Shown piece after piece: positions 49,028 to 62,100 of a stretch of DNA of 64,000 nucleotides. The stretch is taken from positions 21,169,747-21,233,746 of the forward strand of contig NC_064034.1 in the NCBI RefSeq assembly GCF_932526225.1, read 5' to 3'. The notes beneath the pieces are model-generated. The model saw nothing but the letters and a program-made list of their open reading frames with translations. It searched no databases and was not told the origin of the DNA. The stretch's first letter is position 1. Each line of letters opens with the position of its first letter. A program made the position numbers and the translations under genes. The stretch comes from Nematostella vectensis (lineage: Eukaryota; Cnidaria; Anthozoa; Actiniaria; Edwardsiidae).

Positions 49028-50182
49028 CATATCTTAAACTAGACAGTGCAGGTGCATAGCCAGGATCTATTGAAGGCATGTAGACCAAAATTTTATTTGA
49101 AAAAATATATATATTGGTCAATTTTTTTAATTATTAAAAAACTGTGTTTGTAGCAGCAAAGGGGGGGGGGGGGGGGGGTTACATGCACTCCCTGTGCCCG
49201 CCACTAGCTACATGCCTGACAGAAGTGGTGATTTTCACAAACAAAACAACAATAGAGTATTTCGTGGTTTTATTTTGCACAATTCTGCTGTCAAAATCTA
49301 TTCCAACTCCCCTGATGGGATCGTTTGGAGGTGCTAGTTACTGAGGTTGGGTTTCCCTAGGATTCAAGCACACCACAAAGTGACTCTCAATTCTCACAGA
49401 GTTAGAGAACTGCTTGATTTGTGCATTGGACCTGATATCACTTGTGTTACACTTCAACCTAGCGAGAACCAACTTTATAGATGACCATCTTATCAGCCTG
49501 GAACAGTACCTACACAGCATATGTTGGCATGGTCTTTCAGATTTGCTGGTAAATGGTAATAAATGCAACAGCAATACAAGCATGCATTTTACTGATTTAT
49601 ACTTATTAATAATAACCTTTTTAACATAAACATAACACTATCCATATACACTTCATGTTTGCTTTAAGCTAGAATATCAAATTCACAATAAACTTATTAG
49701 GCAATCTCACAGTTGTTATGCACACAATTATAATAACTATCTTTTGGGGAAAAAAGATTTGGAACATAAAATAAAGTTTTTAGAACATTTTGAATATTAA
49801 ACTTGAAAAAGCATCATTCATGTTGAGTGAATTTTCCCATTTCATCTGTACATGGCGACACTTTAATCCCAGGGGGTAGAAAGTGAGAAATACACTTTGG
49901 TGTAATATACTTCAACTTATTGACCACTAGTAAACTTGTATGTCCTTGATCTCTCCTGCCATTTTCTTTATGGTACTACATAAATATTAACATTTTGTTG
50001 TTAAATGACACAAAAGAAAACGTTTGAAAACTAGAAAACATGAAAAAAGTGGCAGAAGACAAGAAAGACTGTGTGCATAAAGCCAAAAAAGTCCATTCTA
50101 AAAGCATTTGACTTTTGATGTGATGTGAGCTACACTTTATAGAATCTATGAACAACTTGATTCCTTCCATCACACCCATTAT
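49028..50182. other. Region 3' of FBXL5
   Basis: AT-rich; includes an 18-base G-run at 49161-49178. It is the likely FBXL5 3' UTR region near 50182. No clear polyadenylation signal could be fixed on the minus strand. Confidence 0.4.
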
Positions 50183-53100
50183 TCACTCTCCTAGACGGCA
50201 GCACACTCGGTTGGTGCATTCAAGATTTTGGCATCCACTCGCTGTATCTGGGTATGGTCCTGCATCAATGTTATCGCAATAAAAGAACTGGGCATGGTCC
50301 AGGGAAGGACACACAGATACAAGGTCACACAGACCTTGTGCCGTAACATTCAAACAGCCTGATAAGTCCAAGAATTCCAGTGTGGGAAGTCCACCATTGC
50401 TTGCCAGTGATCTGTGGGATAAATAAAACAATGTAAAAAAAATATGATTTGAATACGTATGCAGTGCGATAACCAGTTCCGTATCACTTCATATTAAAAT
50501 TGCTATTTTTTTTTTTTGGAGGACCCAATGCTCATGATTTTTTCTAAGACGACTACAAATTTACCTATGCATATAATATGCACAGAAAAGACTACACATT
50601 TTCAAATTTCATTGATATATTGGTATTTTCTGTTTGCACATAGTGGTAGTAGTTCTGAGCAGGGGATATAGTTCCGTATCACCCAAAAATTCTGTCGTCA
50701 ACCCACACAAATACTAAAATGGCAAAATAAAAATGTAGAAGATAACAGGATAAGGTGAGACCTAGAATTTGATTTATTTTGTTAATTTTTCATGCACAAG
50801 AGCTAAAAAAAGCCGTTTGTTAACAATCCCATATCACTTTTTAGTTAGCCAGCTAATGATTTAACTATGGCTAATCTTGGCCGTTTTATTTAATCATCCT
50901 AGGATATTGATATATCAATCATAGTTTCAGTAATTATTTTAATATAGAACAATATTTTATCAAGCGCTAAATAATATCAAGGAGGTTGTTTTTAAAATGA
51001 AGTTCTTTATTCAGCCAAATGACTAAAATAAAAGGCCCACATAATAAAAATTAACCGTTTAAAATTAACATTACTGGGAATAAAATGATTAATTGAGAAC
51101 AGGATAATCAAATCAATCCTTTTTGCAGTTTTTTATCTGCAGTCAAACCAAAAACATACTATGGGTGCAGGGCAATATGGGACTATACCCACGACCTCCA
51201 GGAAGCACGATAAACTAAAAGCAATGTAAATCGAAAAAATCGCATCAAGCCAGAAAAAAAACCATACACATTAACATACATTCTTTCTTCTAAGCATTCG
51301 TATAAAAATTAGGACATTTTTGGTAAAGGAGGTATTGTTTTTATCTAACTTTCTAGACGCGGGTCAGTTCACTGTGCAGTAAACACCGCTCATTTTAGCA
51401 ACAATTATGAAAATCGCTTGGAAATAACAATACTTTCTGAACAAACCATTATGGATGGAATAAGCTGGATTTATTTTTATATCCCAGGAAAGGTTAATAG
51501 TTTTGTATCATTAAGGTAGTTTTGGATTGTTCAAATCTACAATATTTGAGGCAAAAAGATAAAAACAAATGCTGAGTGATATGAAACTAGGACTGCTACA
51601 GAACTGGTTAATGTACTGTAGGTAATCATACAGTTTCGAGTTCAATTCAGGATTAATTTGCACAAAGTGAGTTTTTTAAAAAGTATCATAAATACACAAG
51701 GTGTCTTCAGCGAGTGCAATTTGAGCTTTTTGAAAAACTCACAAGTGCAAATTTATCCCGAATTGAATGAGAAAACTTTATGATTATATATTAACAATAT
51801 ACATGTGCAAATTAGGGAAGTGAAGTTTTTGTTTGAAACACGGTAAAACAGCACAGGCTCTCGTCAGAACTGGCATGATTTGTCAACAGCACTCATGACG
51901 ATTTATGAAAATTGAAAACTTTCTCACCCAAATCCTAACGATTTTCATGTCATTTCGCTCTTTTTCTTACTAATTGAATTGTTTTTATCAAAAAAGGTTT
52001 TTAAAATTATGTAGAGTACAGTATCTATCATGTAAGAAAATGCTAATTTTCTTGGATTTTGACTTTGAATGTAATCGCACTGGTATAACAACTGGTGTTA
52101 CATAAAAATCGCACTGCTCTCAGCCAATCAGAATCGAGAAATTTGTACATGTATATTATTAGCACCGTAATACAAAGCACCCCTCTCCTCAAGTTTGAAT
52201 TGAAATTTTAGAGTTATTTTACCCACTCTCCACCCAATATATTTGTTATTTAGCTATAGACTGGCTTGCCTATCCTTCTAAAAGATTTAAAGGCTGATCA
52301 TTCCTTTAAATAATATTATATTGAGGAGGATAAAAAAATTACAAGGATCTATACTGTACATTAATAGAATGTAAATCATCAATAAACATACAAAAAAAAC
52401 ACCAACACTTCAAAATCAATGAAACATTTGATGGCGTGGGTAGAGGTTATATCATGCTCTCTTAATTTTATAGAATGTGTTTGCTTGTAATAATTACTTT
52501 GCCAGAATAGTAATTTGCACACATGAGTCTACTAGACAGAACAGGTGGAGTTAACGTTGGTGGAAAGCCAAAGATTGAAGGTGCGTCCTTCTTATGGAGG
52601 TTTTAAATAGCTTTCTCCAATTAAAAATTGATAAAAAAGTATGCAGTGAAACCAGTACTGCCATTTTCGCCAGTTTATGCCATTTAAAGAGAAACCTCTG
52701 TGATGAATGAACCGGTTTGTGTTTCCAAGTTACTGAGTATGAAAAAATGCTTTCAAAGAGTAATAAGCTCAAAACAGACAGTACCCAGGATTTGCTACAG
52801 GGGGTGCACATGCGTAGTCATCATATAGGAAAAGGATATTTGTTTATCCTTCAATAAGAGAAATGACCCACTTTTTTGCATCAGGGGGATTGTATGCACA
52901 CCCTATGCAAGGTTATGTGCCGACAGAATGATGGGCGTACCTTAATCCAGCATCTGTTAGCTGGTAGCAGCCTGATAGGCTCAAATATCGGAGGGTCCTC
53001 TTCCCTTGCAAATTCTGCTCATCCACCTTGGAACACTTGCATGCTGCCGTACAATCACACCTTCCCTCCTCAATGTCAGCATTTGAGGTGGCCTCACCAA

Positions 53101-56100
53101 GGGCACTAGACAGGCTCACTAGGGCCTTGTCTGTTAGGTTACTGCACCCGGAGACATCAAAGGTTTTCAGTTGGGACCCCCCACCACGCCGGAATAACCT
53201 AACAAGCAAATGAATTGATAATATTAATAAATAAGGGACTTACCTTACATATTTGAGGGTTTTTTATATATTTATTTTTTTTGGGGGGGGGGGGGTGGTC
53301 TGCACAAATCTCCTCCACTGTGAAAACTTTGCCATCCCCTCCCTGAAATATCTCATGGTCCATCCAAAATGCCAAAGAGTGTTGGTAAGAGAGAGATAAG
53401 TGTTTGGGTTAGGTGTAAGGCACAGGGATCGTACCACATTAAAACATAGAAGAGCAGTCTCACACAGTGTCGAACTAGGCTTATCACTAGAGTCAGTAAC
53501 CTTGTACCAGAACGGTAACCTAGATCATACCCCTTTAAGCCATAGTCAGATACAGCAGTCTGCGACAGGTCCAGGCGCTCCACATTAGGACAATGTGACA
53601 GCATCTTAAACACCTGGTAAGTCGTAAAAAAAAGTAAGACAAAAACAAAGTAACAAGTAAGAAAAACTAATGTGTAGAAGGTGTGAAAAAAAGCCCTGGA
53701 AGCAATGGGATTCAACAAACAATGAAATCAAAAGACCAGAGCAACACTTTATGAAATATGTATATCAGGATAACAATTTAGCCATTTCTAATACCAAACC
53801 CAGGTATAGGAAATATGTATATAAGGATAACAATTTAGCCATTTCTAATACCAAACCCAGGTATAGAGAATATGTATACAAGGATAACAATTTAGCCATT
53901 TCTAATACCAAACCCAGGTATAGGAAATATGTATATAAGGATAAAAATTTAGCCATTTCTAATACCAAACCCAGGTATAGGGAATATGTATACAAGGATA
54001 ACAATTTAGCCATTTCTAATACCAAACCCAGGTATAGGAAATATGTATATCAGGATAACAATTTAGCCATTTCTAATACCAAACCCAGGTATAGGAAATA
54101 TGTATATCAGGATAACAATTTAGCCATTTCTAATACCAAACCCAGGTATAGGAAATATGTATATAAGGATAAAAATTTAGCCATTTCTAATACCAAACCC
54201 AGGTATAGGGAATATGTATACAAGGATAACAATTTAGCCATTTCTAATACCAAACCCAGGTATAGGAAATATGTTATAAGGATAAAAATTTAGCCATTTC
54301 TAATACCAAACCCAGGTATAGGGAATATGTATACAAGGATAACAATTTAGCCATTTGTAATACCAAACCCAGGTATAGGAAATATGTTAATAAGGATAGC
54401 AATTTAGCCATTTCTAATACCAAACCCAGGTATAGGAAATATGTATATAAGGATAACAATTTAGCCATTTCTAATACCAAACCCAGGTATAGGAAATATG
54501 TATATAAGAATAACAATTTAGCCATTTCTAATACCAAACCCAGGTATAGGAAATATGTAAATAAGGATAACAATTTAGGCATTTCTAATACCAAACCCAG
54601 GTATAGGAAATATGTAAATAAGAATAACAATTTAGCCATTTCTAATACCAAACCCAGGTATAGGAAATATGTATATAAGGATAAAAATTTAGCCATTTCT
54701 AATACCAAACCCAGGTATAGGAAATATGTAAATAAGAATAACAATTTAGCCATTTCTAATACCAAACCCAGGTATAGGAAATATGTAAATAAGGATAACA
54801 ATTTAGCCATTTCTAATACCAAACCCAGGTATAGGAAATATGTAAATAAGAATAACAATTTAGCCATTTCTAATACCAAACCCCTACATTTCTAATACCA
54901 AACACCCTACACCTTATACACCTTATAGCTTATAGGAAACCTAGGAGTTTAAAGGATATGTTGGTGCACTTGAGCAGCCCTATGCTATGGCGCTCATGTC
55001 GTTTAAGTTTATATTTCTCGATTGTACGGCTATTTTCAATAAAAAATAATCACTTAATACCAACGTGATAGTACACAACACGTAGTAGTAATTTTAGCTC
55101 ATATTTCTAGAATCTTCTAGTAGATGTAGGGGTGCTATTGGTAGGGTACCTATGGTGGCTTATAGGAAACCTAGGAGTTTAAAGGATATGTTGGTGCACT
55201 CCTCTCTTAAAGAGGATAGTACTCAGGTTAGAGGTTGTGGTAAGTGTGGCGGTAAAAGGTGTAGGGTGTGTAACTTTCTTAAGACAGGGCGGGAGTTTCG
55301 CAGTACAGTTACTAATAAGAAATATGTCATTAATTTTGACTTGGACTGTAACTCAGATTTTGTTGTTTATCTGATTACTTGCTCTATGTGTAGCAAGCAA
55401 TACGTAGGGTCTACTATCAATAGTTTTAGGAAGCATTTTAATAATCATAAAAGTAGGTTAAATAAGCACCCTAGTTTACCGGTTAGTGAAAGAGTTAAGG
55501 ATGACCTTATCTATCAACATTTTCATTGCGACAATCATTTAGGTCTTAATAATGTTATGGTACATAGATAAGTGTAACTCTGAGGGTCAGCTTAGGGAAA
55601 GGGAAGGCCAGTGGGCTTATCGGCTTAAGTCTATCTATCCGCGGGGTCTTAATAGTGATGACTTTTTTTGTAGTAGGAACCCACGTAGAGATGTGTAAAT
55701 TCTTTTTATCCATAGCGCGCGCTATGAATTAGCTATTAGAAAATGCGCGTTTTTGTCAGTTGTAATGCTTTTGCGTCTCGCGCCACTATTCTGATGTAAA
55801 TAAGCTTGTTATGATTCACCTTCTTCAGTCTACCCTGAAGAAGTCTTATTAAAGACGAAAATTTGGCAGAGTCCATTTTAAGTTTTCGGTGTACTGTATT
55901 CCAATTCCAGCTGAGATATCATTGATATTCTGTAGAGGGGATTGAGAATACTAGTGTGATGCTGCTTACCAAGTATATTATAATTCCAGCTGAGATATCA
56001 TTGATATTCTGTAGTGAGGATTGAGAATACTAGTGTGGTGCTGCTTACCAAGTATATTATAATTCCAGCTGAAATATCATTGATATACTGTAGAGGGGAT

Positions 56101-59100
56101 TGAGAATACTAGTGTGGTTCTGCTTACCAAGTATATTATAATTCCAGCTGAAATATCATTGATATACTGTAGAGAGGATTGAGAATACTAGTGTGGTGCT
56201 GCTTAACAAGTATATTATAATTCCAGCTTAAATATCATTGATATTCTGTAGAGAGGATTGAGAATACTAATGTGGTGCTGCTTACCAAGTATATTATAAT
56301 TCCAGCTGAGATATCATTGATATACTGTAGAGAGGATTGAGAATACTAGTGTGGTGCTGCTTACCAAGTATATTATGATTCCAGCTGAAATATCATTGAT
56401 ATTCTGTAGTGAGGATTGAGAATACTAGTGTGGTGCTGCTTACCAGTCCATTTGACAGGTATGGACAGCAGGCCAACTTGAGCGTCTGTACATGTTTGCC
56501 AACCAGGGGCAGAAGGTAGTTAGTGATGCCAAGAAGTCTTTGAATCTGTGCACTAGAACCCTGACTACAGTCATCATCACTCTCACCCGACTCATCCATG
56601 TCTGCATCAGCATCAGCATATGAGCTACAAGCACAAACAAGTCAGTACGGATGATAAGTGTACAATAAGTATTGCTAAAGGTCTAAACAAGTCAGTACCG
56701 ATGATAAGTGTACAATAAGTATTGCTAAAGGTCTAAAGAAGTCAGTACGGATGATAAGTGTACGATAAGTATTGCTAAAGGTCTAAACAAGTCAGTACGG
56801 ATGATAAGTGTACGATAAGTATTGATAAAGGTCTAAACAAGTCAGTACGGATGATAAGTGTACGATAAGTATTGCTAAAGGTCTAAACAAGTCAGTACGA
56901 ATGATAAGTGTACGATAAGTATTGCTAAAGGTCTAAACAAGTCAGTACGAATGATAAGTGTACGATAAGTATTGCTAAAGGTCTAAACAAGTTAGTACAG
57001 ATGATAATTGTACGATAAGTATTGCTAAAGGTCTAAACAAGTCAGTACGGATGATAAGTGTACGATAAGTATTGCTAAAGGTCTAAACAAGTCAGTACGG
57101 ATGATAAGTGTACGATAAGTATTGCTAAAGGTCTAAACAAGTCAGTACGGATGATAAGTGTACGATAAGTATTGCTAAAGGTCTAAACAAGTCAGTACGG
57201 ATGATAAGTGTACGATAAGTATTGCTAAAGGTCTAAACAAGTCAGTACGGGATAAGTGTATGATAAGTATTGCTAAAGGTCTAAACAAGTCAGTACGGAT
57301 GATAAGTGTACGATAAGTATTGCTAAAGGTCTAAACAAGTCAGTACGGATGATAAGTGTATGATAAGTATTGCTAAAGGTCTAAACAAGTCAGTACGAAT
57401 GATAAGTGTATGATAAGTATTGCTAAAGGTCTAAACAAGTCAGTACGGATGATAAGTGTACGACAAGTATTGCTAAAGGTCTAAACAAGTCAGTACGGAT
57501 GATAAGTGTATGATAAGTATTGCTAAAGGTCTAAACAAGTCAGTACGAATGATAAGTGTATGATAAGTATTGGTAATAGTCTAAACAAGTCAGTACAGAT
57601 GATTACTGTATGATAGGTATTGCTAAAGGTCTAAAGAAGTCATTTGGAGCTCTCTCTGGTGTATTTTGCATTTTGCTCCAAGAACTAGAAACCAACAATG
57701 CTTGGGATGCAAGTTTACATATTGATGACATTTTTCAGTCCCAAGTAGCTGTTGTTTTGGTAATCTGGGTACCAGAGCCTCTAAACTTATCTCGTCCAGT
57801 GATGCTCAGCCAAAATGCCATGACAAGCGAACAGGAAGGCTCTGGGCGGGCAAGTAGCTTTTTTCAGTTCCAGTCTCGAATTACATGCCTAAACCAGTTT
57901 TGGGGGTATGACGTCAGTCACACAACACGAGAGCTGTAAGCTTTCAAAGTTTTGTTATTTAATGGCCCATGGATAATTTCTCCCGCACTGATTTATGTCA
58001 TATCTGCAACAACACTTCTTTAGGCAAGTTTAATTTGTTTACTGGCTCTAAGACAAAGAAGGAGGGATTCTGGAGAATGTAAAGGAATCATTGATAGAGA
58101 ACTGCAAAAATTCAAATCAACAAACGCAAGGACATGTGAGCAATCGAGAGTGATAGGTTGGAAAAGCCTTGGAAAGTCACTGTTCTCGCCCCGATGCGGG
58201 CATGCTTAGCTACACCCTCAACTTTGCCTTCGGTACAAACTGCGAGATCCCTGCAGCTCAAGCCCGAAAACAATAAGGAGAATCAAGGACCTTTGATAAC
58301 GCTCAAAACTAGCGATGAACTCCGTGTGTACTTGTGTGTAAGCAAACCAACAACACATGATCAAACAGCTTTACTTTCAACCTTTTTTTATGCTAATCCC
58401 AAATATGGGTATATTGACCAAATATGGTTTTGTGTTACTATAAAAATCTCGTTGACCAATCAGCTGCAGAATATAAAATCTGTATTTCTGGAACTGAAAA
58501 AAGCTCCTCGCCCGCCCACAGCCTCCTTGCTTCACTCGTCATGGCATTTTGGCTGAGAGTCACTGGGCGAGAGAAGTCTGGAGGCTCTGGTAACCCAGGG
58601 TACTGTTATCTTTATGCTAATGCATTAAGTATACAGCAACATGACTAGTAACATTTTGAACAGCTATGAATAATAATACATATTTGGAATTCTTCAAAAA
58701 TAAACTAAAGAATTGAAAAGTATTGGACTTGCTTTTATTTGATTGTTTGAAGATCTTGAAAGTGATTTGCTAAGACTGACATTTTTGCTGCTACTGTTTA
58801 ACAGTTTGACTTGTAATTGTACCAAATACTCACCTGCTTATTTGAAGCCCTTCAACACCAGACTCCAGAAATCTGCTAATGACTTTCTTATTACAATTGC
58901 AATCTGTATCCTCCACTTCTCCAAAACACCAATCATTCTTGCAGATCCAGCGAACAGGATACAGATGTTTCCATAACTGTCCATCTTTGGCAAAAACCGA
59001 CCAGGATTTGCACACCTGAGAGGTGCGGCACAAGTCTTTAGGATTTAAATAGCTGAATATCTTGTTCAGTATTTCAGGTGGAAGATTGTGGATCAGGGTG

Positions 59101-62100
59101 ACTTGGGTCGATTTAGCCTTTAGTTTGCCATTTGACTGGGCCACCACATTATCACTGTCGTTATCTGTAGTGCTTTCACTGTCTGATAATTGCTCGTTGC
59201 ATGTGCTTTTATTATCAAAGTGTTTGGGAGGCTCTTCCACTTCTTTATTCTGAGAAAGCAAGCAAAGCAAATTAGATGTTACACAAGCTAAGTATTAATG
59301 TCTAGGTGTCTTATTGTTTTTAATCAATATAAACAGTAATGCCTGGTGCACACTAGCAACATAACAAAATCGGTACCCAAAGGGTACACGAGTCTAGGTG
59401 CCAACTAGCCTGCGTAGCTGGTGATTATGTTGAGTTGGAAATCTATTTGAAAATCGCTCATAAAAACATTGTTCTGACTGTGTCTCTGTGTCTGTGAATT
59501 TTATCATAAGAAAATCTGTTTAGTAATTTTGAAGTGAAAGTGAAAAGGGAAAGAAAAAATGATGAGAAAAAATGTAGTCAAGGTTGGTCTTGAACCTGTG
59601 CTTCGCAAAGATTTCGCATTGATAGACAGACAATCGGACCACTAGACTTTTTTAGCTTTGCTTAAAAATGGACTATAATTAGAGTCATACTATTTGTGTC
59701 GTATTATCGTTCGAAACTTTGAACAACATGTCAAATTTCACCTTTTCTTTTCGTACTCAAAACTAAAATACCCAGCACAATTAATTGCACTACCATTATA
59801 CAATGTGTGTTGTGAATGTAAATAAGCTAGAAAAGTGCAAAATCGTAATTCGATCAATTAGTGGGGGCAATGTGTTTGGGCCTTCTCAGCTCAAAGTAAA
59901 GGACTAAAAAAGCTCTCCTAGCATTGTAATTTTTTGCTGACAAACTAACAACTTAATTGAACTGCAGAGGACACAAACTGCTTCAAACTCGGTCACGCGC
60001 ACAAGCACTAGTTCCTACAAATGCAGTCACGCTCTCTTCGAAAATACACGCGCTGCTTTGCAAACTCAGTCGCTACCTTCTCTATCTACAAAACATGCAC
60101 CTATTGATTCAAACGCAGTCATGCAATTCTTCAAAACTTCACAAACTCAGTCTAGCATTTCTTAAAAATTACAAATTGCTTCAAACTTAGTATAGGGCAC
60201 TCTAGAACAAGTGCCAATTGCTTCAAACCATGAGAATGTTCAAACATTTAAAAATGCACAAACTGCTTCAAAATCAGACAATCTATTTTCAAAATAAGCA
60301 CAAATAATTAACACAGTTCTCCTCATCAGCAAAGAGTATGTTGACAATTTTGAAACAAACAGGTACTAAGACAATGCCCACATGGAAGAATTTCTTGCAA
60401 AAACCTGCAAAAAGTCCACTTTTGGTTCTCAATAGACATGCTATTTGTAGACAAAACTATGAATTAGGTCCACTTTTTCGGATTTCACCCCCCCCCCCCC
60501 CCCAAGAAAAATCCTGGCTACAGGCCTGTAGAGTCTAGGATGCTCAAAGCACCTTGACTCAAAAATAAGAGCATATGTTAAAACCAGAAAAGTCTGGGAA
60601 AACAACAGAAATGCTCAGTGTTTTTAACTTTGCATTATTGCTAGAATTATGTGAATTATGAGTGAAAACAATTTTGTTCCTGTGCTGTCATTCTTATGTT
60701 GTTATGTCACTAGTGCGCACTAGGCTTAAAGAGGGCATATTGAGGAGAAATGTCCAAATAACTATCTAAACACAATGGTTTATATACTTCATTTAAACTA
60801 TTGCAACAGTTTCCCTAAGTCCTGCAATAGAAATGGGTGTTTTCTTACGCTTGGTATTTTGCTAGGATGAGAAGAGGCAGCTGGCAAAAACTCTTAAGGG
60901 GGTATGATACCCAAGACAACAAAAATTTTAAGCAAAAGACTTAGCAGTTTTATTATTTCACATATCATTAACCTCATTGAGACTAATCATTCGATACCAA
61001 TTTTGGCAGTTACTGTTGCTATGGTAACCAAGCCACACCCAAAATACATGATTTTAATGCTTACGGTAACAGCTCTAGCTCTGAAACTATAATTGGAACA
61101 CAAACCAAACTAAGGATATTCATTGCTAATACCTCAAACTATGTAATGAACCTAAAATTGCTATATAGTTGACATAAATGGAAAATTATCAAGTAAACAA
61201 ACAAAAAGCTTATAATTTTAACCAGCATTCTTTGGTAAAAAGCCTTCATATTACTAAGCATTGTAAAAATTTCAAGGTTTTTGAGGTTCATTACACTACT
61301 ACACTATCAATAATTATTCCTGCCAAATTTCATGCAATAATATTAAAAACACAGGAACTTCAAACTTGTAGTTTTTTTAGTATCATACCGCCTTAAAAAC
61401 ATAAAATTATGTGAAAACCCAGAAAAAGGTAGGAGTATTAACAAATTTCCCATAGTTTTCAGTGGGAGGTATGTATTCTTATACACCACAATATTCATCA
61501 CTTCATGATCAAAATGCTGTCTTGAGTAGCGTAGCACCAAGTGACTCTGCAGTAAATTTTGATCATGAGGTGACAAATAATTAATACAATGAAAACAGTA
61601 TTTTACAAATTCAAAAAAGCCCGCACTCGTTTGAAATGGCATGTTTTCTAGTGCATGTAACTGATGTTTGCAGCACGCGCAGATAAACAAAAATTGTAAA
61701 AATTTAGCTTTTAAACCCTGCAGTCTTTGTTACTTTTAGTGCCCTTTTGTAAGGATGGAAAATACATTTACTAGAAAAGATTGAGAAGTAAATTTGAATC
61801 AAGGGTTTTTGTCTCTTTCGCTTCAAGTGAACCTGCAAGGATTGTGTGAATGACAAATTCCTAGGTATGTCCTCGGTATGTATATGATTTACCATAGCTA
61901 ACAACCAATCAAAAAGCGAGATCAGGTGCAAGAGTTGTAGAAAGAATAACATATAATGTTTGAAACAATCTGTTTGCATAGCCCACAATAACACAAAGTA
62001 TACCTCAAAGAAAGCTTTATGAAGACCAACAACTTCCTCTCTGATGGATTTCAGTTCTGCAAATGTGAAATGCTCCATCAGCAAGGGCTGGAACACCTAG

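Noticed and set aside
48636-49059. Three overlapping ORFs with FSMETQHVRPGFLWKH-type repeats
   Set aside because: Same 32-bp minisatellite seen in three frames; each frame runs through because 3 x 32 bp returns to phase.
53670-54879. Repeat proteins of 207 and 201 codons on opposite strands
   Set aside because: Translations of the 57-bp tandem repeat; opposite strands are equally open and copies carry frame-breaking indels.
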